Positions 21,423 to 31,773 of a DNA stretch of 64,000 nt are shown one piece after another (positions within the stretch are counted from its first letter, which is position 1; each line of letters opens with the position of its first letter). The DNA lies in the NCBI RefSeq assembly GCF_024139115.2, contig NC_085140.1:44610180-44674179 (forward strand). The letters run 5' to 3'. Position numbers and translations under genes: made by a program. Below the pieces are notes generated by a model, which did no database searches, had not been told where the DNA came from, and saw only the letters and a list, made by a program, of their open reading frames with translations. This DNA comes from Armigeres subalbatus. Its lineage: Eukaryota; Arthropoda; Insecta; Diptera; Culicidae.

Positions 21423-22273
21423 CGAAATATGTCTCCGATCGTTCTACGTCCAATACAAAACACGAACAAACATGTACTGATGTTTTTCTGTGGACAACAT
21501 TTTCCGGTTCTTGTGATTGATCTTATAAGTTTATTGCTAACCGGGCAGTAGAAATTGATGTTTACTTTTACTTCACGTTTTTATCAGACAAGGTAGCGGC
21601 ACAAGATCCATTCTGCACTCAATCCCTAGGAAGATTTTTTTTATTTTTTTGTGTTGAATGGTTTACCGAACACTGTTTTGTACTCACAAGAATGCGTTAC
21701 TAGCTAATCAATTTTTCATGCGCTCGAATAATGTTGTACGAAATCACTTCAATTTCTTAATTGTTCATCCTTCGCGAGAATAAATAATCATTTGCTCAAA
21801 GCGAGCAATTGTTCACTTACATTTCAGCTAAATCGCCTACAATGCACAACGCTTCTTCAACGCAAGTATATTTAATTACTTATGGTGAACAAACATACAT
21901 ACAAACAATAGTTAGAATGTTAGAAAGTAGAAATTGGATTGGTAAAAAATTGAAGAGACGAAAAAAAAAAATTCTGCCTGTTCTGTAGATACGATGTTTG
22001 GATACCGGATTACTTTTGTTCGCCTGATATTTTAGCCTTAAACTGCTGTATTGTTTTGAGTCGATTCTTAATTACACGCGTGATTAATGGCAGTTAATTA
22101 ATCCTTGAAAGGCATGGTATCAAAAACCAGAACCAAGCACTCTATTACAGCGCGATCGTTCTATCCATACTAAACACGAGCAAACGCAACTGAAGGTTTT
22201 CTTGTATGTGCTAATACTCTTTTGGCGAGAAACAAAATTTTATTACTAGTTCTCAGTAACGATCTCTGAGTGA
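21423..22273. other. No gene seen
   Basis: AT-rich intergenic DNA; the only frames are short and unrecognised. Confidence 0.5.
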
Positions 22274-22490
22274 CCCTCCTTAGCCTAGCGGCAAGATGCG
22301 CGGCTACAAAGCAAGACCATGCTGAAGGTGGCTGGGTTCGATACCGGGTGGGATTGGAAATTGTCTCGATTTCCCTGGACACAAAAGTATCATCGTGTTA
22401 GCCTAATGATATGAGAGTGCAAAAATGGTACTGCTGCGATGCGGTAATGTCCCAGTGGGAGATGTATAGCCAATATGAAGAAAAAAGATC
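22274..22490 (+). mobile_element. Diverged Feilai-like SINE with internal deletion
   Basis: It starts CCTCCTTAGCCTAGCGG, keeps GGTTCGATACC at the B box, lacks the GGTCTAGGCAATTTT segment, and has a shortened, altered 3' body (GATGCGGTAATGTCCCAGTG) and an AAGAAAAAAG tail. The most diverged of the nearly complete copies. Confidence 0.75.
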
Positions 22491-22931
22491 GTTCTCTGAA
22501 AAGATATTCTGCTTCTACACTCGAAAACCTACTTCAAGAACTAAATTAATGATTTCGTGTGTGTTACTTCTACGCATTTCCATATCATTACTTCAAGAAA
22601 AAAAAATCACTTTAACTTTTCTGGGAAGAACTCAAATCTGGCCGCTTAAAGCATATCAAAATCTGCCGATTCTTACGAGTAATCTGCATGTTGAATAAAA
22701 AGGTCCTAGGAATATTATCAAATTCTAACAGTTTTATATCTATTTGCCCGAAATCAAATGAAACCCCAGAAAACGTTGAATGTTCAACAGATATTAAAAT
22801 TAATGTTCCTGCTAATCTTCCGCGATACAGTTACTAAATAAATTTTCTACTAAGATAATGGATAGATAGAAGGATAGATTCAAAGTAGAATCCAAACAAA
22901 TTCCGTAATCGATATATATTGCTGTATATCG
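22491..22931. other. No gene seen
   Basis: Intergenic, AT-rich, without supported features. Confidence 0.5.
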
Positions 22932-23056
22932 ATTGCTACAACGAGCAGCCCGAAGCAACCCGAAGTCCCTCCCACTCCGCTCGTCTTCTTTTGTCAACAA
23001 ATAAAACCGAGCTGGACGGAAACAACCCCGAACCACTTGAAGCCGCTCATCAGAAC
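22932..23056. mobile_element. Diverged relative of the 2710-2841 foldback MITE
   Basis: Arms CGAGCAGCCCGAAG (22942) and the inverted CTTGAAGCCGCTCAT (23037) with a central GTCAACAAATAAAA correspond to the element at 2710. Arm pairing is imperfect, suggesting an older copy. Confidence 0.55.
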
Positions 23057-23328
23057 CTATATAATAATAAAAGATACTTCCTTGGATAAATCTTGATCTT
23101 AAAGTTGCTCCAATCCGCTTCCTATAATTCAAGGAACATAATTCTTCCAGCACTACATTTTTTTAAATACACAACACAATTTACACATATTTAATGAATT
23201 TTCGACATGTCATATTCAAGGTAATCACTGCATCACTCTGGGTGTACCAGACTTATGAAAAAACTAGCTAGCCAAAAAAAGAAAAACCGCTGAGAAAAAA
23301 TTGAAAATTCGAGGGGACGAAAAATTAT
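23057..23328. other. No gene seen
   Basis: Intergenic sequence with A-rich runs near 23275-23310. Confidence 0.5.
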
Positions 23329-23380
23329 CCCTCAACCTCCAACTCTCTAGATGGGCGTGATAACCCCTACATAACAAGAC
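23329..23380 (-). repeat. Truncated copy of the tRNA-like repeat at 20729
   Basis: About 50 bp, including CTCTCTAGATGGGCGTGATA and CCCCTACATAACAAGA, is identical to 20750-20799, but the B-box half is missing. Such sharing over 2.5 kb fits two insertions of one SINE-like family better than a functional tRNA gene. Confidence 0.6.
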
Positions 23381-23769
23381 CACTTAAAGGTCACATTTGC
23401 GGAAAAGCCATCAGAATCCGAGTAACAACCTTCACCGCGGTTAGCTCTTTTTTTTGCGAATAGAATATCTTTCGGATGCTTGATTTGTCCAATCTCACAT
23501 GTGATTTACTGTTGTATATCCACAGTCAAGCGAGTGCACATTGTTTATTGAACGACAGGATCGCAAATGAAATTTGACAAATCCAAAAAAACTAAACTTA
23601 TCAATTATTTAACAAATTTAATAAATAATTCAAACAAATTGATTCTATTTAATCACATTTACTGAATTTAACTAAATTGATCAAATTAACTAAACTGACC
23701 CAATTTCCTTAATTGTCAATATTGATCGCTTTCAAATCAGTCAAAACAAATTGATTAATGTAGTAAAAC
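23381..23769. other. No gene; AT-rich with AATT-type short repeats
   Basis: From 23580 to 23760 the sequence repeats CAAATTGAT/TTAACTAAAT-like words without a clear period. Confidence 0.4.
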
Positions 23770-24045
23770 TTCTTCTTCTTCTTATTGGCATTACATCCCC
23801 ACGCTGGGACAGAGCCGCCTCGCAGCTTAGTGTTCATTAAGCACTTCCACAGTTATTAACTGCGAGATTTCTAAGCCAAGTTACCATTTTTGCATTCGTA
23901 TATCATGAGGCTAACACGATGATACTTTTATGCCCAGGGAAGTCGACACAATTTCCAATCCGAAAATTGCCTAGACCGGCACCGGGAATCGAACCCAGCC
24001 ACCCTCAGCATGGTCTCGCTTTGTAGCCGCGCGTCTTACGTCTTA
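23770..24045 (-). mobile_element. Feilai-like SINE, full length, minus strand
   Basis: Reverse complement of the family consensus: TTCTTCTTCTT tail at 23770, GCCGCCTCGCAGCTTAGTG, GGGAATCGAACCC (B box complement, 23988) and GTAGCCGCGCGTCTTAC at the head. Confidence 0.85.
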
Positions 24046-24765
24046 GATGTAGTAAAACTGGCTTATTTAAATAAGATGAGAAAATGGCATGTGAGCAAAA
24101 TCTTTAAAACAGTAGTTATAGAATGTATAAAAAATTTGTTTATCGTATTGAACGCTAATTAACTAACTTGGCTAAAATTAACTAACTTGGCTAAATTTGA
24201 AAAATCATTAACTGATAAAGTTCGAAACATGACTAAATTAACAAAAAAAACCGGTCATAAAAATTCATTTGTTTTAAATAGTGGAGAATTGAATAATTGT
24301 GAATCAACTCAATAAACTATAAAACAAGGTTTCTAACGCCAATAATCCGTTCAGCATGCGCCCGGTCCTGGAACGCTCATGCAAGCTCGTTCGTGTTGTA
24401 GCATGAGCGATGGTTTATCGTTAATATAGTGCAAAGTACAAAAGCGCGGGTGCTCGAGTGTTAAGCATTCGACGGGGAATCCGGTAATATAGATTCCTGT
24501 TGAAAATGGGATTGATCGGCATTTGCTTTCTGGAGTTATTGATAAAACATGAACGTAAATAATGTAACCTAGCCAGCTATCAGCGATATTTTTGACTTCT
24601 CTCACGAAACAAAGGTGGTGGGGTTTGAGTAAAATTCCTTCAGCATGTGTCCATAGATTCACACCTCAGCATGTCAATCTGCGAGCAGCAAGCCATGACT
24701 GTGTCTATTCTTGTCAGATCTCAGATGCTCACGCATCCACAGAGAGCCACCCCAAGCAACCAAAA
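24046..24765. other. No recognisable gene
   Basis: A minus-strand 103-codon frame (24351-24662) lies in balanced-composition DNA but has no motif I recognise. The direct repeat TTAACTAACTTGGCTAAA occurs twice in tandem near 24157-24195. Confidence 0.4.
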
Positions 24766-25450
24766 GTTCGGATTAGACTTGAGGATTGAACTAAGAAGTT
24801 CACATTTAGTTCGAATATAGCTACATTGTTCATAAACCGAACTTAACTCTTAATTAATACTATTAATGAACTTGAAAGTTTAGGAAAGTTGCTTATTCCT
24901 CTTCATCTGAACTTAAAAGTTCACGTTATGCTACTTAAATTATTGTTCCGAACTTCTAACAAGAAGTTCGGTTCAAGTACTAATCGTACTTCTAATCAGT
25001 TTGAAAATCTATATTATTCCGAACTATAAAATTTACACCACGCTACTTTGGAACTTGTTCCGAACTTCTAATATCAAGTTCCACGATAGTACAAACCGAA
25101 CTTGTTGTCAGCACAAAAGTTCACAAAATTTTTTTTTTCACTTCACAAGTACAAACAAAGTTCTGAATAATACTTTGTAGGAACTTGAGCATAGGCACAC
25201 TGCTACAAAAACAATACAAAGTCAAACTGTTCAAAGCCGCCTATCAGGTTCACATGAACTTTTTATAAAACTTTAATTCAGAATCTAGCTCCATACGAAC
25301 TTTTTGTGAACTTTCAAATTCAGAATCAGTTCGGTATTAACTTTTTGTGACATAAAGTTCACATTTAGTGCCACCTTGGCATTATACGAACTTTCTAGTT
25401 CACATTTTATCCTAATTGAACTTATGGTAAACTTTGAGTCAAGTGTCATA
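24766..25450. repeat. AAGTTC/GAACTT-dense tract
   Basis: At least 20 occurrences of AAGTTC or its complement in about 690 bp, in both orientations, commonly extended to AAGTTCACATTTAG or GAACTTTTTGTGAACTTT. Expected chance frequency is roughly one per 2 kb per orientation. Spacing is irregular, so it is not a simple tandem array. The density resembles an element built of subterminal protein-binding repeats, but I find no clear terminal inverted repeat. Confidence 0.7.
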
Positions 25451-25495
25451 TATGAAATCTACTCATGAAGTAAAATTTTGCCACTTTACATGTCG

Positions 25496-25660
25496 ATCGT
25501 ATGGAGCAGTGGTACGCATCCCGGATTATAAGAGGATAACTGAAGTTCAATACTTGTGGTAGGTGCTTCGTCTCGTGGAGTCTCGCATCCTAAATAAGAA
25601 CAGCATCTACATTCTAGTGAACAATCATTGAAAAAAATAAATAAAATAAAATCTTCCAGT
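25496..25660 (+). repeat. Possible tRNA-derived SINE remnant
   Basis: CGTATGGAGCAGTGGTACGC resembles an A-box region, AAGTTCAATACTTG a poor B box about 50 bp on, and an AAATAAAATAAAAT tail closes it. Weak evidence. Confidence 0.3.
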
Positions 25661-25826
25661 ACATCGCCTTGTGATTTTTATTTTATTTTGTAAAGTACAC
25701 TTTAAGTTCATTGTCTAGCTGAATAGCATGCTATACATGACTCTCACCGAACTTTTACTTAATAAACGAAAAAGGATGGACCGATCAAAGTTAATAAATA
25801 AAAATGCACAATGAAACTACATAAAT

Positions 25827-25965
25827 CGCGAGTGGTGCTCGCAAAAGTGCTCAGTGCGTGTGGAAAATCGCTACAATGTTTTGAGTGCAAGTGGTGCTCG
25901 CAAAAGTGCTCAGTGCGTATCCAAATCGCCAAAACATTTTGAGCGCGAAAAGTGCTCAGTTTGTA
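25827..25965. repeat. 58-bp minisatellite, left block (3 units)
   Basis: Unit: GAGCGCGAGTGGTGCTCGCA, then AAAGTGCTCAGTGCGTATCC, then AAATCGCTAAAACATTTT. Three units are present before a MITE interrupts at 25966. The first half of each unit is an imperfect hairpin (GCGAG/CTCGC). Confidence 0.85.
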
Positions 25966-26525
25966 CACGCTTAAAGTCAAGTACACATCGCATGAATAGC
26001 TTTCACACATCCCGGCGACGCCTTAGCCAACTCTCACTATGAGTGAAAACTTTGTGTGAAACATAAGCAGTCGCTGTGTACTGTCTCACATGTGCATGAT
26101 ATGTGTAAGTGAGTTTGCCTCGAACTGTCAAAGTCCTTCGGGTCGCTATGATGGCGAACGTGTGCAGAATGTGCTGCAAGAAATCCTACTTTTTCGGAGG
26201 TTTTTCCTTTTGTTTTGATGGCGAAACAAAAAAAAAGTGCGAATACAATCATCGCACTTTGTTTTGTTGATCAAAACGATTGGAGAAGCCTCCGAATAAG
26301 TATAGAAAAGTTGGCTTACTTAAACATTAATTTGAAAACATACAATTGAGGTTAGGTTCGATTTCCGACTGCTCTCTCGCTGTGTAAAATGAACTCACCG
26401 AAAATCATCGGCCATCGGTTACACAAAAATGAGTAACATCGTAGTTACTCATAATATGAGTTGTTCCAGGAGAGGCCCGTTTTGTGTGAACGGAACACAA
26501 AAATATGTAAGTCATTTTAAGCGTG
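25966..26525. mobile_element. 560-bp MITE in the minisatellite, TA target
   Basis: Ends CACGCTTAAA (25966) and TTTAAGCGTG (ending 26525) are perfect 10-bp inverted repeats flanked by TA (25964-25965, 26526-26527). The satellite resumes in phase with GTATCCAAATCGCC directly after. No transposase. The TA duplication suggests a Tc1/mariner-like mobiliser. Confidence 0.8.
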
Positions 26526-27045
26526 TATCCAAATCGCCAAAACATTTTGAGCGCGAAAAGTGCTCAGTTTGTATCCAAATCGCTAAAACATTCTGAGCGT
26601 GAGTGGTGCTTGCAAAAGTGCTCAGTGTGTTTCTAAATCGCTAAAACATTTAGAGCGCGAGTGGTGCTCGCAAAAGTGCTCAGAGCGTATCCAAATCGCT
26701 AAAATATTTTGAGCGCGAGTGGTGCTCGCAAAAGTGCTCAGTGCGTATTCAAATCGCTGTTTGAGCGCGAGTGGTGCTCGCAAAAGTTCTCAGTGGGTAT
26801 CCAAATCACTAAAACATTTTAAGCGCGAGTGGTGCTCGCAAAAGTGCTCAGTTCGTAATGAAATCGCAAAACATTTTGAGCGCGAGTGGGGCTCGCAAAA
26901 GGTGCTCGCTCAGTGCGTATCCAAAATTGCTGAAATATTTTGAGCACTAGTGCTGCTCACAAAAGTGCTCAGTGAGTATTAAATAGCTAACATATTTTGA
27001 GCGCGAGAAGTGCTCTGTACGTATTAGAATCGGTAAAACAAAAAA
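26526..27045. repeat. 58-bp minisatellite, right block (about 9 units)
   Basis: Continuation of the array at 25827, with nine recognisable GTGCTCAGT-centred units and length changes of a few bases in units near 26750 and 26900. The 74-codon plus-strand frame here is repeat-derived. Confidence 0.85.
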
Positions 27046-27109
27046 TACCAACTTAATACACGGGGCAGATGAGAGTGGGTGGACTCTTTCGCCGATGAAG
27101 GAGAAACCA

Positions 27110-27580
27110 GGGACATTCACTCCCTCTTTGATATCTCACGACGCTTAAACGGCGAAGACGAATGCAACGATGCCTGTAAAAAACTCGAATGGTCAGCTAC
27201 TGAACGACCCTGGTCTGTTGGCGAGCATTTCGAATAGCTTTTTCAAGTGCCAGCTAATTCGCTACCCCTCGGCATGATCTGCCTAGAATCCGACGTATAC
27301 CACGTGTCAATACTGAATCTCAATCACTTCTAGAGATTTAAACGGCCATTCATGAAATCGAATAAAGTCCCTGGGATCGAACGCATAACAGCCGAGTTGC
27401 TCATAGCTGACCCTATGATATCCGCTCAGCCACTGTATCGTTTATTTCGTAATGTCTGGGAAACCCCAACTTTCCCTGTCGACTGGAGTCTGTAAAGTAA
27501 AGGTGCAAAAAAGGGTGGCCTCACTGTATGCGACATCGTTCTCAAAGTTCAATGCAACGTTATCCTAGCCTGGATGTATA
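27110..27580 (+). pseudogene. Decayed non-LTR retrotransposon reverse transcriptase fragment
   Basis: Conceptual translation of 27345-27575 reads KSNKVPGIERITAELL, then a region matching the ADPxxSAQxLYRLFRxVWETxxFPVDW block, a stop at 27496, and then KGAKKGGLTVCD. This corresponds to the finger and first motifs of an RTE-type reverse transcriptase (known family pattern KAPGxDGIxAE). Upstream 27130-27240 reads as the linker region. It lacks the palm motif and endonuclease, has stops and frameshifts, and is a dead fragment. It follows the minisatellite and has no relation to the I-clade element next door. Confidence 0.75.
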
Positions 27581-27782
27581 TTTATTTGAATTCTCGTTTG
27601 GCAGTGTGTAATATGCATAATATCCATTGCCGATATCTATCTTATCGATGTTACGTCTCACGTGACTCGCCATACGCATAATTTGAATAGAGCGTCAGTA
27701 GGCCATGACTTACAGCACGTTTGCAAAGCAAACAGTATTTGCCCTGATTAGTTATGTTTACAATGGATCAATCGCCGCGAAA

Positions 27783-27909
27783 TTGCTGGTGGGGATTCTC
27801 ATCGATTTGTTTTCGGCGAAAAATGACAAAACAAAACTTTGCCAGACTGTCCGGACGTTTCGGTCGATTTACTGGCCTTCGACCATCTTCTGCGGACAAA
27901 TCTTCCAGT
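27783..27909. repeat. Left outer arm of a palindromic element
   Basis: This segment (GGTGGGGATTCTCATCGATT through GACAAATCTTCCAGTCA) is the reverse complement of two separated pieces: 28200-28292 and 36864-36920. The split in the right arm is exactly the I-clade LINE insertion. Similarity may extend a little further left but becomes unclear before 27783. Confidence 0.8.
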
Positions 27910-27954
27910 CATGATAAGAAAAATTATTTTGAGCTTTTTAGTGGAATGTTTTCA

Positions 27955-28167
27955 CCTGTCATAAGACGAGTTTAAACAATCCCATTGAATTCCACCACTT
28001 AATTGTATCTTGACAGATACGTATTTCGACCTCAACAGTAAGGCCGTCTTCAGTGTCTCGTACTTGACTCGACTTAGTCCTTACTGTTGAGGTCGAAATA
28101 CGTATCTGTCAAGATACAATTAAGTGGTGGAATTCAATGGGATTGTATAAACTCGTCTTATGACAGG
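27955..28167. repeat. 89-bp near-perfect hairpin inside the palindromic element
   Basis: 27955-28043 and 28079-28167 are reverse complements with about one mismatch, separated by 35 bp. The arms contain GACAGATACGTATTTCGACC. A short extra inverted pair, TCTTCCAGTCA / TGACTGGAAGA, flanks the right side (28168-28210). Confidence 0.85.
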
Positions 28168-28199
28168 TCTTCCAGTCACTTATTTTCTAACAGACGGCC

Positions 28200-28292
28200 T
28201 ACGTTAGTGACTGGAAGATTTGTCCGCAGAAGTTGGTCGAAGGCCAGTAAATCGACCGAAACGTCCGGACAGTCTGGCAAAGTTTTGTTTTC
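28200..28292. repeat. Right outer arm, proximal part
   Basis: Reverse complement of the distal part of 27783-27909. It ends with AAAGTTTTGTTTT, the 13-bp target duplication of the LINE, which is repeated at the LINE's 3' end (about 36862-36876). The arm then continues at 36877. Confidence 0.8.
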
Positions 28293-28648
28293 ATTCCGTG
28301 CCGATAGTTCGAACGAGCCAGACGTGTGTGCTGTGTCTCATCGCGGATTGTGTTCGGTAGTGCGAGTGCTATTGTGTGGTGCGTATCCTACCTACGGATC
28401 CAAGGCGATCACTGTCGGCGAGTGGAAGTAGCTGCTTCTGGCGACGCCAGTGAAGCAGGCTATTGTTACTGCTGCTACCTACAGCAGCAGCCGCAGATAA
28501 GTGGCAAAGATTGTTGTATTGTTCTCCCACAGAGTGGGTCTGATTAGAATAGTTTGAATTAGTTTTTTTATTAGTTTTTTCTAATTAGTTAATAGTTATT
28601 AGTTCTTAGCTTGTAATAACTATACTTCCAACACCTTGCGAGGTGATA
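28293..28648 (+). promoter_or_regulatory. 5' UTR / presumed internal promoter of the I-clade LINE
   Basis: It starts CATTCCGTGCCGATAGTTCG immediately after the target duplication. I-type LINEs carry an internal RNA polymerase II promoter in the first bases of the 5' UTR. Promoter activity here is inferred from position only. Confidence 0.4.
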
Positions 28649-29424
28649 ATGGAGGCGGAGACTGCGGAGGGCAGTGGGCCTCCCAAAGATGGTGGCACAC
28701 ACGATTCTACCATGCATCTTCTCCTGGGCCTTGGGTTGTTTACTTTCGGCAGAAAGTGAAAAGCCTAGATTTTCTCGGCATTAAGCGAGATTTGACGCGT
28801 CGTTTTCCGAAAACTGATTTCCATCAGGTAAATCGGAACAAACTACGCATAACCGCACCTACATACAAGGATGCAAACGAAATCGCTAAAGACAAGGCCT
28901 ACAATGTTGAATACTTGGTTTATGTCCCCTCGCGGGAGGTCGAAATCGAAGGTGTGATCAACGCAGCGAGCCTGACTTGCAAGGATGTACTTGCGGGAAA
29001 AGGCCGCTTAAAGAATGCAATGGAGTCTACTGTGGATATTCTGGATTGCAAGGAGTTGCATTCAGCTACCATGGTAGATGGTAAAAGAGTGTATTCTAAG
29101 CCGGTTCGATTCTCCCAAAATATGTAGATATTGAAAATATGTTATTTCCGGTGCGTCTTTTTGTGCCGAGGGTGTTCAATTGTACCAACTGCAAACAGTT
29201 GGGGCACACTGCCGAGTTTTCCGACAACAAGCCCCGTCCTGTCAACAACAAGCTACAAAGTGCGCTTATTGTGGCATGGATCCTCCCCATGGTTTGCAAG
29301 AATGCCCAGTGTACAAAAAGCGCACCCAAAAAGTGAAGCGCTCGTTGGTACAGCGCTCCAAGCAGTCGTATGCGGAAATGGTTAAGTCGCAAGACACATC
29401 CGCCACAACCACCGCCACGGCTGC
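28649..29424 (+). pseudogene. LINE ORF1 (nucleic-acid-binding protein), 5' part
   Basis: The likely start is ATG 28649 (MEAETAEGSGPPKDGG), but a frameshift near 28710 moves to the frame reading PGPWVVYFRQKVKSLDFLG, whose body is open to a stop at 29125. The GPWVVYFR opening, a central VEYLVYVPSREVEIEGVI block and a LDCKELHSA block are the pattern of I/Jockey ORF1 proteins that coat the element RNA. Further frameshifts lead to LFVPRVFNCTNCKQLGHTAE, a zinc knuckle CX2CX4H whose fourth cysteine is replaced by serine, and then CAYCGMDPPHGLQECP. Translation is cut at codons for TATAA by the LTR element at 29425. Non-functional. Confidence 0.8.
29420..29424. repeat. 5-bp target duplication, left (GCTGC)
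   Basis: GCTGC precedes the 5' LTR and recurs at 32347-32351 after the 3' LTR. Five-base duplications are usual for BEL/Pao elements and also occur in some Gypsy and Copia elements. Confidence 0.85.
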
Positions 29425-29994
29425 TGTTAACGCTTTAGTAGTGCCTGGTACACAGGCTACAGGATTAAGGAATCCGAACCCGGCCAACTGGCCGGGGTAT
29501 AAGGAAAACGATCCGATCCACTTGATGATTTATTACGAACTAAAGTTTCTACATAGTACGGTGTCCTATTTATAGTAGCTCTACCCTATGGAATGTTGCA
29601 GAATTGTATACAACTATTATCTGTCTAACCTATTGTATGAAAGCTCTATTATTGTACTAAAGATATTGTGTCTAGTGTTTGCTTGCCTGACTGTTCTGGA
29701 AGTGTCAATAACAATGCATTGTACACAAACAAATGTTGTTGATCTTCAGAAAGATTGTAAGGTAAGTAATTCACATTGATTATTGCGTTATATTTGTTAA
29801 TGTTATGGATTTTGTCTCGTTTCAGGTATGTTATGCAATGCTCCAAAGCTGGAGTAAGGTATGCGAAAAAGGGTAAGTATTCAATGAAATTTAAAGTGGC
29901 AAATAAGTGATGTGTTGGGGCCTCAGCATGAGGCATGTCGTCCACCGGCGCGGTGTGATGAAAACACCCCGGTGGCTTGCTGATGGCCTTAACA
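29425..29994 (+). mobile_element. 5' LTR of non-autonomous LTR retrotransposon
   Basis: 570 bp from TGTTAACGCTTTAG to GGCCTTAACA, ending in the canonical TG...CA with a short inverted terminus (TGTTAA/TTAACA). It matches the 3' LTR at 31774-32346 except for a few changes (for example near 29540, 29565 and 29955), indicating recent insertion. Orientation is taken as plus from the TG..CA convention and leader position; strand is not proven. Confidence 0.9.
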
Positions 29995-31773
29995 TTCCGC
30001 CCACCAAATTGTTTACAATTTTCGATTATTGAGTTTAGATGGGAAAACGATTATGTTGCTTTTCGATGTATGCAATTTATGATGAACTTCGATGTGGCAC
30101 GGGTTGATGCGATCTTTATCTTGATGATGACCTCAGACTGCAGTTGTGTTGGTATTTATGATGATTTCCCTTGTGTTGGTTCACGCTACTACGCTGAGCA
30201 ATTGGGTTGAATCGATGACTTCTTGACTGGTGTTTCTTCGTCGATGCTACTAACTTGGGTGGGGTTGTTGGCAAGCTTCATACCGCTCACCCTGAACGAT
30301 GTTGCTAAACGATTTCAGCCGATGTTTAAATGATGACACTATGCTTGCTGATGCGATGACATCATAGAATCCCTTGAACGATCGGGTTGGATCGAATCGA
30401 CGATGAGTTTTCGTTGATGCCGAGGATACAAATTGTTGACTAGCTTCACACCGCCCACCTTGAGCGACCAGGTTGAGTTGTTGAGGTTGGGTGGAATATG
30501 ATGAGATACGATTTTCTCCGATGTTTGTAATGATGATATAATGCTTGAACTGGGTTGGACTCGAATCGATGAATCTTTGTTCGTTGACGATGTTTGGTTG
30601 CTGATGAATTTCATGCCGCCCACCTTGAGCGACCGATCTGGATGATGACTCGACCAGACGACTCTTTTCTTGATGATGATGATGTTCGTTTGGATGTTTA
30701 TTGCTGATTACCTTGCCGCTCACCTTGAGCGATTGATGACTTGACTGGGTAAACTTCTTTCGATGATGATATTTGGTTGGATGTATAATGCTGAAGAGCT
30801 TTACGCCGCCCACCTTGAGCGATTGGGTTCAATTGGTGACTTTGGATGAATGAATGTTGTCGATGTGCAGTTGGATGCGGGTTGGTAACGAATCTCATGC
30901 CGCCCACCTTGAGCGATCGGGTTGGAACAATAACTTGAATGGATGAATTTTCCGGTGTTGATAGACGCTTGATACTCGAAATTGCTTTAATACGATGCCA
31001 TGATGGTTTTACGATGATAATTATCCTGCTTGTGTGCGCGGTGCCATTTGTAATCTTCTGTTGGCTTGAAATGGAGTCAATCTTATGGTGTATTCTCGGA
31101 TGAACTACACGCAAATATGGACTCTTCCGGTCCGGCCACGCTTTAGATACCGAGGAACAGAATCCAAAACAGAAGATGCATCTTGTGGTATACTCAACAC
31201 GACTTTGGGATGAGTACCACGGAAATATGGATTCCTCCGGTCCGGTCACGCTGGAGGTGCCGAGGAACAGAATCCAAAACGAAAGATGCATCTTGTGGTA
31301 TACTCAACACGACGTTGGGATGAGCACCACGGAAATATGGATTCCTCCGGTCCGGTTTGCTAGTCTAAAGGTGCCGAGGAACAGAATCCATGACGGGAGA
31401 TTGACTTCTGCTTTCTGTCTGTGGCTAATCCTGTGGTACTGTCTGATGCAGGCTACACGCAAATGGATTTCCCAGCCCAACCACATGGAGTGCGTTGCGG
31501 GAAATATCCTACGATCGGAGGATAGTCACAGAAGAGACGGAGGTTGATGACATGACGTACGGGAGTTTGACACACACACTTCAGGATCCACTTTTGATGG
31601 TGTCCAATGATGTTGCACAGTTTCACTTGATGGTAACGATTCCACTCTACTCACAGATGACGATGGCGTTGGCAAGGAAATCGTGATGGCGTTGGTGCAG
31701 AATTCAGCTAGACTTCTATTGTACTCTTGAAACGGCCGCCAGGCCTTGGCGTCTATCCGGCTCGAAGGACCAA
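29995..31773. mobile_element. Internal region of the LTR element, non-coding, repeat-built
   Basis: 1.78 kb with no gag, protease, reverse transcriptase or integrase motif. A motif GCCGCCCACCTTGAGCGA recurs at about 30282, 30450, 30615, 30714, 30805 and 30898, spaced about 90-168 bp, and the internal region itself opens with TTCCGCCCACC. A second array of three units of about 110-117 bp occupies 31080-31402 (each with TCCGGTCCGG and CCGAGGAACAGAATCCA). Minus-strand frames of 187 and 197 codons (30250-30813, 30698-31291) are low-complexity products of these repeats. No clean tRNA primer site beginning TGG is visible. It must depend on a helper element. Confidence 0.8.

Noticed and set aside
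30250..31291. 187- and 197-codon minus-strand ORFs, Ser/His/Gln-rich
   Set aside because: They lie inside the non-coding LTR element and follow its tandem motifs. No gag or pol motif and wrong strand relative to the presumed transcript.
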